A DNA stretch of 64,000 nucleotides from Diphasiastrum complanatum (taxonomy: Eukaryota; Streptophyta; Lycopodiopsida; Lycopodiales; Lycopodiaceae), in the NCBI GenBank assembly GCA_029204225.1, contig CM055111.1, positions 47,757,470 to 47,821,469 of the forward strand, written 5' to 3'. The notes under the pieces were generated by a model. The model saw nothing but the letters and a program-made list of their open reading frames with translations, did not search any database and was not told the DNA's origin. The translations under genes were made by a program, and so were the position numbers. Below are positions 43,567 to 54,364 of this stretch, piece after piece (position 1 is the stretch's first letter; each line of letters begins with the position of its first letter).

Positions 43567-44541
43567 CTATTGTTCTCCCACAATGGTGATTGTTGTAGGT
43601 AGATCTTTGCAGCACGTTATCAGCTCCTGTCTTTTTCGCATCTATGACATGGCAAATATTAGTGAATGTGTAATTGTAAATGATGACATTTTCTATTATT
43701 TTGTTCTATTTTGAAATGGCAATAAACATAAAGTACTTACGAGTCTTCCGTTGATGATAAATCTGAAATATGTTGGTAGATTGGTTTGTAATAGCATCAG
43801 CTCTGTTCTGATAAAATCAAGCTTTTAGTGCTCTTCCACCTCAACCATAGTCAAATATTCCTCATTGTAGATAATGCTTATCTCCATTCAGTTTGTGTGA
43901 CCATTTAGTTCAAAGTCTTAATCCAGTGGTAGCCATGTACCTTCAATTTTCTTGTATCTCTGGTAGCTAAATGTGAGACTGAGCATTTGCTTTTCGATAT
44001 AATATTGAAAGATCATTGAGTACTTTTTAATCCTGAATTCTATGCCATTATTTGTTTTACTATCCCAGCCTTGATCCATGAGATCTGACAAAGTCTCATC
44101 TGATAAATCCTTGCAAACAAATAAAGTTGGTGTCCTACAAACACTAGCACTCGAGAAAAAATCAACAAATGTATGCAATGAGATAAACCAACTTAGGTGA
44201 ACAATTTTTGAGCTTGTGCTTATCTTCATAGCATTTTTAATATCAATGAGTAGCTTGCATCTCAAGGATTCAGAAACAATGTTGTCAGGAGTAGGCCACT
44301 CATCACTTTGAAAACTAGGCAATGGAATTGCTTCGAGCTTGCCAAAACCTCCATCTGTTTGTGGCGTATATAAAGATTCATAAAAATAGATACCACAATC
44401 TGCAAGTTCCTTTGGACTTCTTCCTCTGTATTGTAGCTTTCCAACATCAGAGTGAATCATGTCTAATATTCCTGCAAGTGATTGTGCGGGCTCCCATTCA
44501 CTTATGCATAATGGATATAAATCCGAAAAAAAAAAAAACAA
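43567..44541 (-). pseudogene. Gene W: unknown protein, C-terminal part, two exons, broken
   Basis: Minus strand. The main frame 44541-43918 reads SEWEPAQSLAGILDMIHSDV, GRSPKELADCGIYFYESLYT, ESLRCKLLIDIKNAMKISTS, WFISLHTFVDFF and GIEFRIKKYSMIFQYYIEKQ. It stops after GTWLPLD, then continues in another frame (MEISIIYNEEYLTMVEVEEH, a TAA, then LPTYFRFIINGRL). A canonical donor GTAAGT lies at 43740-43735 and an acceptor CATAG at 43642. They join in phase 0 to the last exon MRKRQELITC...TITIVGEQ with TAG at 43567. The protein looks like a genuine, once-conserved host or element gene, but I cannot place it. An upstream exon probably existed beyond the T-rich tract at 44525-44541. Confidence 0.5.
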
Positions 44542-45374
44542 TGTTGAAGCATTTAAATCATAATCTGAAGAGCATCAATAAAGGAAATCACCTATGATTG
44601 CTGTAGAGTGCATATGTTTTGATATACTTACAATTACATTTTTTATGATCATGAGGATTGATATCATGTACTTTGATTTCTGAATGCATATATACATGTT
44701 GCACTAAGACTTCGGATATCGATTAACCTCCCAGGGTAGTCTTAAATCCCAAAATTTTTGCTTTCCAATAAGATTTGTAAGTCATTTTTGCTCTTTTCTT
44801 TTGTCGAAAATTGCCTTTTGATGATGGATGCAGCAATACCCATGAGTTCTTCGTATATTTTGTTGGCTTCTAGTTATCAGCTTCATCTTTCTCATTGTAA
44901 AGAATCACATAATCGATTGTAGATCTGGGTCTCCTCACCATTGCTATTTTCAAAGCTTGGGCGCCAAAAATCTCTCTGATATGTTACTTGGTTTTAATTT
45001 TTCGTATCACATTTAATCTAATGTGAATGCCAACATAGTCACAATTACTGCGTATACCATATTTTATGTAACTGTACATACTTTATTTCTATAACCGTAA
45101 CTAGTATAGTTAGAAAATTTCATTATACTAACTAGCATAGTAAAGTAAATTTAACTTGAGATATTGACGTCGGGCATATTAGCATGTGTCGAGCAGGAAA
45201 AAGAAACCAATGGGATACGTACATGTTGCCCGGACAAAATTTTAAATTTCGCTATATTGCATTTTTATTTTTTAGTCAATTTGAACTACGTTACGTAGAT
45301 TTCAAATCTGTGCATTTTGATTGGACCTGGTGACGGTCGAAACTGAAAAAAATAAAAAATAAAAATATCTATAC
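44542..45374. other. Right flank of the X-Y-Z-W segment, no gene
   Basis: AT-rich DNA without a convincing frame on either strand. Some words (CATATACAT, TAACTAGTATAGTTAG near 45096-45135) are partly palindromic. Confidence 0.4.
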
Positions 45375-45422
45375 AAAGGGTCTTTTTGATATTGAGAACT
45401 CCTCTAATGACCCACTACAACA
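45375..45422 (-). repeat. Right terminal inverted repeat of the X-Y-Z-W segment
   Basis: 45375-45409 matches the inverse complement of 38126-38160 at 34 of 35 positions. Outside it ACCCACTACAACA continues to a CAACA end at 45422, mirroring TGTTGCAGG at 38117. No clear target-site duplication is seen (CTAATC outside the left end, CCAGTAAT outside the right end). An LTR start of the family lying to the right is the main alternative. Confidence 0.6.
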
Positions 45423-45569
45423 CCAGTAATGTCTTTTCGCTTGGCACTTGGAAAAGCGTGGATCTTCATTCGCTTCCGTAAAACCAGGAGCTTATTATCT
45501 GCAAAACTTATTCTTCAAAATTGGAAGTCTCTCAATTGGCCGCTACATTCCAGCCCTGTTGAGAGCTTT

Positions 45570-47265
45570 TTGCGAGTCCTGCTCGCCTCGTCATCGTGCT
45601 GTTTGCTTTCTCTCACTCATCTTTCGCCCCAGGGCTTCAAAAACTTGGAAGCGGAGCTTACTTCCAAAATTGAGGGGCCCCAGGTATTCTCTTACCTTTT
45701 CAACAAAGCCCATTTCTTGCCAGTCCTCCACCATGGTCACATAGCATGATGACATGAAAGCCGCTCTGTAGTATAGCTTGGCCATCATCTCATGGTCTTC
45801 TTTCGACTGGAGAGCTACATTCAGGTTGATCTTGATGGGATCCAAGCCTCGATCCCAGAAACAATCTTTGGGTTGGGTACTGATCTGGAGTGTGGGATGG
45901 TGAGGCTAAACCAAAAAATAACCGTTGTGTTAGAGCTGAAAATGGAGGTGGAGGTGGAGGTGGAGGAAGTGGAGGGATGATGTTAGTAACTGTTGTAGTG
46001 GTGGTGGTTAGTGGAGGGGTCATACTTCTTCTTGGCTGCTTCCCCTTTTCTGTCTCGTCGTCGTTTATTTTCATCAAGTCCGCGGCATCAAAATATTGCA
46101 ATGTGTCCAATGTGTGGACTTGTTGGGCCTGTGGTTGTTGGTCGTGTGGTTGTTGAGCCGCCTCTGTGTCCTAGGGACTAGATATCCCCACTCGTCCCCT
46201 CCCCAAAACTTGTGTCGGTGCTGATGTTGGTGGCGTTGGTGTAGTAATCAGTGTGGGTGGAGTGGTGACTCTATCTGGCTGACCTGTGACTTGAGATACT
46301 GTTGTGTCAGGTGCCGGTGTGGAGGTAGTTGCTCCATCACCCCCGTTGATGACATGTGAGGGTGATGAGTGTTGTTGTGATGACATGGATGAGCTTCCAT
46401 CATCTGAGGCAGAACCATCTGAAACTGATCCCACTGGTGAGGTGCTCCCAACTTGAAGCTACTTTTGCATCATTTGTTGTCATGTGTTTGGCAACTGGGC
46501 CTTGGAGGTATCGGCCTCTTGAGCTTCGGAGGTTGCAGTGATTTGTTGATCTTGCTTCTGTACCAGAGGGAGAATACTGGTGTGGACTCGTTTATCTTGG
46601 GATCCTGATAGGGAGGTAGCTCGTGATCGTGCACGCTTGGACTTTTTTTGCTCGATGGGAATGTCCCATGCCTTGTTCGCAAGCTGCAAGTGGTGTTGAA
46701 GCTTTGGCCCGTTCTAGACTTGGTGGAGGGTGATATCTGTCAAGAGATATCTGAGTATTGTTATTGGCTACTTGTTCTTAATGCACTCATGAAGGCAGTT
46801 CAAAACAAACTGTGCCCAATCATAGAGATTCTGAAAATGCAGTCGTGAATCTGCCATCATGTGAAACATGGACATGGGTACACTCTGCAACTTGGTTCTT
46901 GGTCATTGTGTGCACTTTGTCAAGTACACACATGTCGCTTGTAGTTGTGAGTCATTGATTGCTTCGACTCAATACCCATCCTTGTTTTCTCACTTGGCCA
47001 TGGATGGGTCAATGAATTTAAAATATACTGTCTGCTTGATCTTTTTAAGTGTTCTGGTGACAGCATTGGGTCCTCCTGGTAACCCAAAAGGTTGCAAGTC
47101 AGCCGATGCAAATGATATGTTGTAAACATAGTTCCTCACAGGAGGAACTATTAGCTGGCACAACCTTGCTGAAGCATTGTAGTTGGCAGATATCATATGC
47201 ACGAGGTACAGGCTTTGATACCTCATCAAGACTGGCATCTGGAACTCAATGGCTTGAAATAAGGA
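45570..47265 (-). pseudogene. Ty3-type post-spacer ORF, diverged relative of family G
   Basis: Minus-strand coding remnants at 46990-47238, 46480-46689, 46171-46434, 45790-46110 and 45591-45845. The last reads KEDHEMMAKLYYRAAFMSSCYVT-type sequence and corresponds to DKVEDQLPVARVYYRAAF in family G (23090-23150; 57359-57661). The middle is Ser/Thr/Pro-rich (TTTTTTVTNIIPPLPPPPPPP), as in family G. The early part has QSLYLVHMISANYNASARLC. Frames are broken several times. It lies downstream of a minus-strand pol (48915-50400), repeating the order seen in family G. Confidence 0.5.
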
Positions 47266-47420
47266 CGCTGCTTATTGGTACCAGTGTTGCATTTCAGTAA
47301 TATCCAATTTGGACAATTGGATGTCGAGCTTATTGGCATCAGGATCATCAAAACTAGAGGCAGGGTTGGTAGACATGATGAAAAACTGGGAAAGAAGAAT
47401 CTAGAAAAAATGGTGTCAGT
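47266..47420. other. Spacer between minisatellite and ORF
   Basis: Short noncoding stretch, minus-strand context. Nothing recognised. Confidence 0.35.
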
Positions 47421-47625
47421 TGAGATTTCAGACAGGGTTAACAGGCGTTGGTTGAGATTTGATCGGAGGGTGTTGGCTGAGATGGGAGCGGAGGGCGTCG
47501 GTTCAGATGGGAGCGGAGGGCGTCGGCTGAGATGGGAGGGGAGGGCGTCAGCTGAGATGTAATAGAAAGGCGTCGGCTGAGATGTAATGGAAATGTGTCG
47601 GTTGAGATGTAATGGAAAGGCTGGC
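47421..47625 (-). repeat. 25-bp minisatellite, array 1
   Basis: About eight units of 25 bp of the type GGCGTCGGCTGAGATGGGAG plus five bases, with variants TGTAATGGAAA. The unit is clearly related to that of the array at 48305-48500 (CGTCGG(T/C)TGAGAT core). Translation in any frame gives periodic peptides and is not evidence of a gene. Confidence 0.75.
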
Positions 47626-48304
47626 TGAAGGGAGTGATGGCGGGAAAGGAATGGACTGTGAGGAACTGAGGTTGGGAAGGAAGGTGTGTGAAAGTGGAGG
47701 CGTTGTGGATAGAAGGGTATGGAGGATGTGTGGAAAATGAAGTATGGTGTGAACAATGGAAAGTAGAAGTTCCGAAAAAGAAGATGTTGATATATGTTTG
47801 TGACTAAGCGAAAGGGATGAAGATATTGGGAGATGTAAAGAAAGTAGCTTTCGGTGAAAACGGGTGTTTGGACAGGATGAAAGAAAAGTGTGTAAGATTA
47901 AAAGGTGATACTCAATAGTGTAACGGAAGTGTGTTGAAGGCTTGCATGACACTACCCCTCAGCGTGCGAAATGTTTCAAATGCTTTGTTCTCCACTGGCA
48001 ATATAAGGTTTGGAGATGGTTTGTGATGGCACTCTCAATGGGAAACACACTAGGATGGCTGATATTGGGTGGAGATGGTGTGGAAGCAATGACTGATGCA
48101 CCGGACGAGAGAGCGCCAAGATCGTGTAGGAGAGCCAGAAACTCACCAACAGATTGTCATCAGAGAGCTCCAGAGTTCGCACTTTGCTGAAGTGTGAATG
48201 GCGTTGAAGTGATGGCATTTATGGTCGTCGTCGGCTAGGTTCGGGCGCGATGGGACGTGTCTGTTCGTTGGATTTTGAATGAGAAGTGTCAAGATTTGAT
48301 GAAA
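47626..48304 (-). other. Noncoding spacer between the two minisatellites
   Basis: Minus-strand spacer of the Ty3-type element. Open stretches (47548-47952, Ser/Thr/His-rich) look like low-complexity pyrimidine-rich DNA. No domain. Confidence 0.4.
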
Positions 48305-48500
48305 ATCCATCAGTTGAGATTCGGGCGGATCCCGTCGGTTGAGATTTGAGCGAATCTCGTCGGTTGAGATTTGAACAGATCCCGTCGGTTGAGATTTGAA
48401 CGGATCCCATCGGTTGAGATTTGAGCAGATCCCATCCGTTGAGATTTGAACGAATCCCGTCGGTTGAGATTTGAACGGATCCAGTCGGTTGAGATTTGAC
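48305..48500 (-). repeat. 25-bp minisatellite, array 2
   Basis: Eight consecutive units of 25 bp, consensus CGTCGGTTGAGATTTGAACG plus GATCC, with a few changes per unit (CATCGG, GAATCT, CAGATCC). Because 25 is not a multiple of three, a translation cycles through three frames every 75 bp. It shares its core with array 1 about 700 bp away. Confidence 0.9.
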
Positions 48501-48914
48501 AAAATTCCAATATGAAGGAATTGATCTATTTTCTGCAAGTGAAGAACTTCAAGGGAAAACATGACTGTGGCTCAGAGTAGAAGCTCTTACGAAGAAGGTG
48601 TATCTCCAGGAATGTTTGTATGCCTGAGATACCAGTCAGACGAAGATGAGGTGGCTAAAGTGTGAGAATCACTTCCTATGGTGTAGCCTATCATTTGTTG
48701 ATCTAGAACATCCATGACCCATGAGTATGTACAGAAAAAAGAAAATGCATAGATAGTACATAAGAAATGGTATGAAGTATAAACAAGGAATGAGGTGAAC
48801 AACAGGCATGCAAAACGAGAATTACAAACAAGGAAATAAAATAAAAAGTAATAGAATGAATAAAAAATAACACAAAAAATAAAAATAAAATGTAGAATAT
48901 ATACGAGAGAAAAG
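48501..48914 (-). other. AT-rich spacer after integrase
   Basis: Follows the integrase stop on the minus strand. The hydrophobic-looking frame at 48587-48970 comes from TTT/TAT-rich DNA and is not supported as a membrane protein. Confidence 0.45.
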
Positions 48915-50405
48915 ATGTTAAATTGGGTCAACAAAGAACAACTCTTCGTAATACCGTCGTAGACGACCACCGTTTACGACAGTGTCTAGGAGTATCCCGT
49001 CAAGTGTTTGTAACTGGACTGCACCATTAGGAAAGATTTTACTAATAACATACGACCCCTCACTTCTGAATTTCAATTTGTCAGGGTGCTTCTTTGATGT
49101 ATAAAGAAGCACCTGGTCACCTAAGTGTAGATCTTTATTGCGTAGGTGACAGTCATGCCAGGCCTTTTGGCGTCATTTGTTAACCAGTTGTGCGTGGTAA
49201 GATATAAGTTGTGTCTCGCATAACTGGGCTAACGTAAATAGTCTGGTTTTGACTTGTTGTTCGATTGCAGCTTTTTCACAGAGATCTGTTGAAAAAGCTT
49301 CCATGACTCTTAGCGAAGGTACTAAGAATTCTACGGGCATTACCGCCTCTTGACCATATACTAAAAGTGGAAAGGGGTAACCCACCCAGTGGCTTTCTTC
49401 GGGGTGGTGCGGTAAGCCCAGACAGCTGAGAAAAGTTTTGTTTCCCAATCAGAGTGACTAGTTTCAACTATCTTGGTCAAAATGTTACATAACGTCTTGT
49501 TAGTTGATTCAGCCTAGCCATTACATCTAGGGTAGTACGGTAGACTTTTTCTGTGAACGACAAGGTAATGGCATAGGAGGTTATCAACAACAGCATTTAA
49601 AAAATGCATGCCGTGATCACTAACTAGCTCTATGGGATAGCCAGAACGTGTACTAATGTTTTTCTAAAGAAAACGCGCGACTGTCTTTGCGTTGGCGTCC
49701 TTTGTTGCTCGAGCCTCAACTCACTTAGTGGCGTATTCGGTGGCTATGAGGATGTAACGAGCTTGCGTATGTTTTGCGACTGAACTGATTGGTCCAACAA
49801 AGTCAATTTCCCATTTATGGAAGGCTTCGCCTTCTATAATGGGAGTCAGTGGTGTGAAGTCTGCTTTGGTATTTCTCTTTGCTCGTTGACAGACATCACA
49901 CGCTTTAATGATAGCAAACGTGTCCTTAAACAAAGATGGCCACCACAATCCTGCTCGAAGGATAATCTTCATTGTGGCTTCAGCAGAATAGTGGCCACCT
50001 CCAATGCCCTCATGAGTCTAAGATATGATAGGTTGTATTTGAGATCCATAAGCACATCGACAAATGATACCGTCAATGCCCCTTTTGTAAAGTTGTCCCG
50101 CAATTAACTGAAAGGGCACTACTTTTAGTAAAAAATTTCTTTTTGCCGCCGTACTTGGGCCTTCTTTGAGCCTACCTGTTGTTAGAAACTAAGTGATCTC
50201 CTCAGCCCATAAGGGTGTAGCATCAATCCGAAAAAGGCATGCATAAGGGAGATCATCGTTGACTGGTGCAGTTGCTTTTTCAGCACTTGGTAGTCGGGAA
50301 AGGTGGTCCGCCATGAAATGTTGGGTCCCTTTCCGAACGACTACGCGAAAATTGAATTCCTCTAAAATCAACAACCATCGAGCTATGCGTCCCATTTTAC
50401 AAGAT
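48915..50405 (-). pseudogene. Ty3 family 1-like RNase H end and integrase
   Basis: Minus strand. Starts with the end of RNase H and linker (CKMGRIARWLLILEEFNFRV, GTQHFMADHLSRLPS). Then come the integrase N-terminus (LWWPSLFKDTFAIIKACDVC), the core (WEIDFVGPISSVAKHTQARY, then a decayed stretch with the SDHG-type core) and the C-terminal part (VYGQEAVMPVEFLVPSLRV, LLYTSKKHPDKLKFRSEGSY, GGRLRRYYEELFFVDP). At least four frame breaks. It is a homologue of 6123-8030 without the fold-back rearrangement. RT is missing: at 50447 the sequence switches to a Copia fragment. Confidence 0.8.
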
Positions 50406-50446
50406 TTATTAACGATATATAGAAGGGCTTGATGGTCTGTGTAGAA

Positions 50447-51425
50447 TGCAAGACCAAGTGAGGTATGACAAGAGAGCTAAAAGAGCTCTACATATGATCA
50501 AGATGAATGTTACCAATGAACTTCTCAAGGAAGTTGGTAAGAGTACTTCATCAAAGGATGTTTGGGATTCTTTAAAGAAGCGTTATGAATCCAAGTCTAC
50601 TTCTAGAGTGTTGATTCTAAGAAGACAAATCTTTCAATGTTTGCAAAAGAGTGAAGAAAGTCCGAATACTTTGGTTTTGAGAGTAAAATCTTTGAATGAT
50701 GAGTTGGCTTGCATTGATGAGAGCATTAAGGAAAGAGAGCTTGTTCAACTTATTATTAATGGTTTGTTGGATGCTCATGCTAACATTGTACAACGTCTTT
50801 CCATTCAAAGAACTTTTCCAAGTTTGATTGATCTTCAAGAGATCTTGATCAATGAAGAATATAGGCTTCAAGCAAGAGGTGGATCTTCACAAACATCTCA
50901 AGTTGGAGAAGAGGCTATGTTCATCAAGGGCAAATTCAAGGGAAGATGCAAAAGCAAGTGGTCTAAAGGGCAAGATCAAGGGGAGTTCAAATGAAAAAAA
51001 GAAAGATAGGTCAAAGCTCAAGTGCTTCTATTGTGGCATCAAAGGACACTTTGCAAGTGAGTGCTACAAAAAAAAAAAAGATCAAGGAGACAAGCAAGGT
51101 AATCTAACTCTTGATGAGGATGGTTTGGATGTTCAAAATGAGGATGCTTTTGTGATGTCTTCATGTATGCTTGCTAATGATGGAGATCTAGATCCATGGT
51201 GGATTGATAGTGGAGCAAGTTCGCACATGACTATAGAGTACTTCACTTCTTTGTTGGCATATGGAGATGACAAGAGGGTGATCTATATTGCCAATGATGA
51301 TGAGTGTGCAATCAAAGGGATTGGCACAATTCTTATTTTTCTCTCTACAAATAGGAACATTTGGAAGATGTTTTGTTCATTCCATCCATTACCAAGAACA
51401 CTTAATGTGAGTTGATAGGAGAAAA
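50447..51425 (+). pseudogene. Copia family B gag and protease start
   Basis: The first frame (50446-50994) begins DQVRYDKRAKRALHMIKMNV, in register with the minus-strand gag at 25517-25762. It continues through UBN2-type gag (STSRVLILRRQIFQCLQKSE, ELVQLIINGLLDAHANI). A shift of frame near 50990 leads to the zinc knuckle CFYCGIKGHFASEC and the protease WWIDSGASSHM. The fragment ends near 51425 in the linker before integrase. It has neither LTR, so it arrived as a fragment or its ends were deleted. Confidence 0.85.
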
Positions 51426-51431
51426 TTCCCG

Positions 51432-53232
51432 ACGGGGGGTTTGGTCTCGCCAGGTTGCCCTACAGGGGAAGGGCCCACACTAACCTTACGCAAGTGATTG
51501 AGGGATGTCGCTTCCAATCCCGAGGGCCGTCTAAATCACCCCGTGCTCCCCAGTCGATGGGGGTTTTCCAGGCCCCAAGAGGCACGACTGTAGGGAGGTG
51601 TAATTGCAATCTCAGTCCTATCAGTCTTGATGCCTAGACTGCTCGTCCTCTAGATTGTCCATCCCTCTATATAGAAGTCTATAGAGGGGTCATTGCTACT
51701 GGTTTCATCTCTCTTTGTTTCTAGTGGATCTAATTATGGGGGTCTGTTAGTACTGCCAGTTGGTTCGGGTGACTGCGCTGGCGATCCAAATGGTATGAAA
51801 GGCTGCGTGGGTTTCGTGTAATCGGTGGAAACGGCGTAAGTCAGATGCCAGAACCCATCAATATTGAGCTCATAGGTTTCGAAGTTATTATAACCCCCGC
51901 AATGTTGTACTCTAAATATAGTATCTCCCGCCCGTAGGTGAGGGTGGAGTGCCGGGGTATAGACATAGTAGTGTATGGCTCCTTCTCGGATTAATGGACA
52001 GACATCCCCTAATGTAGGGTGGAACTGATTCTCATCCATTATGTTTAAGGGTCCAACCCCCCACGAGGACGGAAGTTGTTTGGCGCGTCCCCCATCCTAG
52101 GTCTCTAGAGGCACCGACTATTGTCAAGACGAGATCATATCTATAACTCGAGATACTATTCTGAGTAGTTTTGCTCATGCCAGTGTTTCTGGTACTTCAC
52201 AATGGTCGAGGTTCACGGCTCGAGGCCACCCGAGTGTAATTACTTCCAAATGCTATAGAGGTTTCCATAGGGGTGCTCAATCATAGGTCAAATGAAATGG
52301 AGCCATCGTCTGTTGCTTGTTACTTACTTGGAATGCGTCACTAGAGTGTCCAACTGATCAGGGTGAGATAAGCAAACCGTTCTCAGATAATTATGCTACG
52401 ATATGTCATGATTAGTTTCGTGCAGTGTGAGGGTGTCAATTATACGTGTCGCCTTGTTTGTTAGGCGTCGGTATTTTGCAAAACATCAGGCCTAGATATT
52501 TCGCTAGGCAGTTCCAACAATGGAGGTGACTATGATGACCCCTAACCGAGGTGGGGTATTTCAACCACATACGGTGACGACCCGTTCTTCTATTTCAAAG
52601 AGGTCGGGCCAGTGACTTAAGTACACACAGAACATCTCATTTCCAAATACAACATCAAACTGAGTCTTATAACCTAAGCATAATAAGCGTAGAGATTTTA
52701 ACTTTGGATGATTGTGAGCATACTCTGAGGAGACACGACTAGCATGCTATCTAATTTTATCATCGTCAAGCAAACCCATACCAAGGTAACAATACTAATT
52801 CATAATCAAAGTCAAGCTAGAGAGCCACGCCAAATCCAAGTTGTGCTAAGCAATGCCCACAAAATTCCAAGGATGACATTATATTTCATCGACATATGAA
52901 CTTACGAATGGAAAGATACATGCTTTAACAAGGAACTGAAAACTATAGCTTATGTGGAAACGCTTTAACAAGGAACTGAAAATTATACCTTATGTGGAAA
53001 CGGGGGACCGGAGTGCCCTTGGACTCCCAAAAATCATGAGTTCACACCATTTCCGATTGATGCCATAAGTCTTGGTACGAGATTCGTTGGTCTTTTGGAT
53101 GGTCGTATTCATAGCTCATCTTGGCCTCGTTGGTCGTTCTTTCTAGCCTCTCCGGAGGTCGTGTGACTTTGAGATGTCGTAGCTGCTGGTCAATTTGCAG
53201 TTATGCTTCAGGTGGGCGTGTCCAGATGTTGA
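51432..53232 (-). mobile_element. Family C, inverted partial copy
   Basis: Inverse complement of about 10135-11715: leader, then the gag-like ORF start at 52039. Beyond the CGTGCCTCT word this copy continues into about 160 bp (51432-51590) that the plus copy lacks, so each copy has its own deletion. Both ends are abrupt junctions with other elements and no LTR is attached. Confidence 0.75.
51734..52039 (-). CDS. Family C gag-like ORF, first exon-length frame
   Basis: 101 codons, MDENQFHPTLGDVCPLIREG...GSTNRPP. It differs from the plus copy at 11260-11565 by only a handful of residues, with the same start and stop. Conservation of an open frame between two copies argues that this short N-terminal protein or domain is real. 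No family is recognised. The stretch GFWHLTYAVSTDY is compact and aromatic-rich. Confidence 0.5.
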   Translation of the reverse strand: MDENQFHPTLGDVCPLIREGAIHYYVYTPALHPHLRAGDTIFRVQHCGGYNNFETYELNIDGFWHLTYAVSTDYTKPTQPFIPFGSPAQSPEPTGSTNRPP

Positions 53233-53930
53233 CTGTTAAAATTTCACAATTCTAGCTTGACCAATTTTGGTCATATTGCTTGTAAATTGTATTATGGTCA
53301 TGTTGTGGCTTGTCACACGTGCCAAATAGCATAGGATACTCTTTGTAAGTCTCATTACTAACCTAGCATAGGAGTGGCACCTTTGGAATGAGTCCAAATA
53401 GTGCTTTGATAGGCTAGAGAGATTCTGGAGCTAAAAATAGCATGTTTTTCATTGTTTTGGGATCTCGAGATCTTGACCCCTAATTAGGGTGGATCAAGTG
53501 GATATTTAGGTTAGATGTTAGGGTTAGGTTATGATGAATGCATAGAAGCCCTGATATGCTCAGATTTGGGCTCTATAGGTATAAATATGTGATGGGATTT
53601 CCATCCAATTATGAGCAAAATTGAAATTTTCCTTATTGACTAGTTTGAGTCTATGATTTGATTGATGAATGCTATTGGCATATGATTTTTTGTGATGATT
53701 GAATGAGTTTGGAGTTGTAGGTATAGTACATAGGCAGCAGCAGGCCGTATTCACACGTGTAAAGAGTTTTGGAGCTAATTCATGGAGTTCAAGCCAAGAT
53801 AATCTAGGAATCAATGCATTGATTTAGTAATCTAGCTTCTAGATCTTGTTTGGATCTTAAGCAGGTGCTTTCTCCATCATTTCTAGGATCAAATGGGAAA
53901 AATTTTGCTATATTTGTATCAGTTCTTGAC
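53233..53930 (+). mobile_element. Probable Copia LTR
   Basis: Begins (TGAC)TGTTAAAATTTCACAATTC right after the family C fragment. It holds a TATA box GTATAAATATG near 53578 and ends before TTTGTATCAGTTC near 53916, a decayed Copia primer site. Its first 90 bp share sequence, inverted, with 24172-24232. The frame 53560-53814 (minus) has no domain. Boundaries are approximate. Confidence 0.5.
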
Positions 53931-54065
53931 TATCATCATATTCAAGCTCTATGATTCTAGTCGTGGCATCATACTTTTAAAGTCTTAAAGTTAATAGGAC
54001 TTTCTCATGTAAAACAAATTATATAGTCTATGTGATAATGAGAGTACCAAATTGTGCTCTATGTG
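53931..54065. other. No feature recognised
   Basis: Short AT-rich stretch, possibly leader of the preceding LTR. Confidence 0.3.
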
Positions 54066-54364
54066 ACAATCCATGTATCAAACCATCATTGACTTAGAAT
54101 TTGCTTCAAATAGGAACACAATTCATGCTACACAGTAACACAGACAGAAAACACTCTCCACACCAAGCTCTCTTAACAACTGTATTTCTCAAAATAAAAT
54201 TACACTGTACAAATAGTTCTTCACTCAGGCAACTCATGCATGACCCATGTTGTTGTTGGCGGGACACGTGTCCTGTCGACTCTCCTCGTGGCAAGGCCAA
54301 CTGATCCGATATCGACTGATAGGACCCACAGTACAGTAGCATAGTGATTCTACTTTAATTCTAA
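54066..54364 (-). mobile_element. Copia D 3' LTR (approximate)
   Basis: On the minus strand, AAGGGAGAGAG (54375-54365) looks like a polypurine tract followed by TTAGAATTAAAG, a weathered TGTTAGAATT-type LTR start. The far end is placed near TGACAATCC by analogy only. An ACACGTGT core occurs near 54264. Confidence 0.45.

Noticed and set aside
43567..44541. Gene W as a MORC or SMC-hinge (GMI1/DMS3-like) protein
   Set aside because: The FRFIINGR stretch and the general style reminded me of these families, but I see no diagnostic motif, so I left it unassigned.
47976..48562. Tandem-repeat protein on the minus strand (SQPTG/NLNRRD repeats)
   Set aside because: The 25-bp unit shifts frame each copy, so the periodic peptide is a by-product of the minisatellite.
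48587..48970. Membrane protein with several Phe/Leu/Tyr-rich segments
   Set aside because: The hydrophobic look comes from T-rich noncoding DNA after the integrase stop; it has no start context and no homologue in the sister copy.
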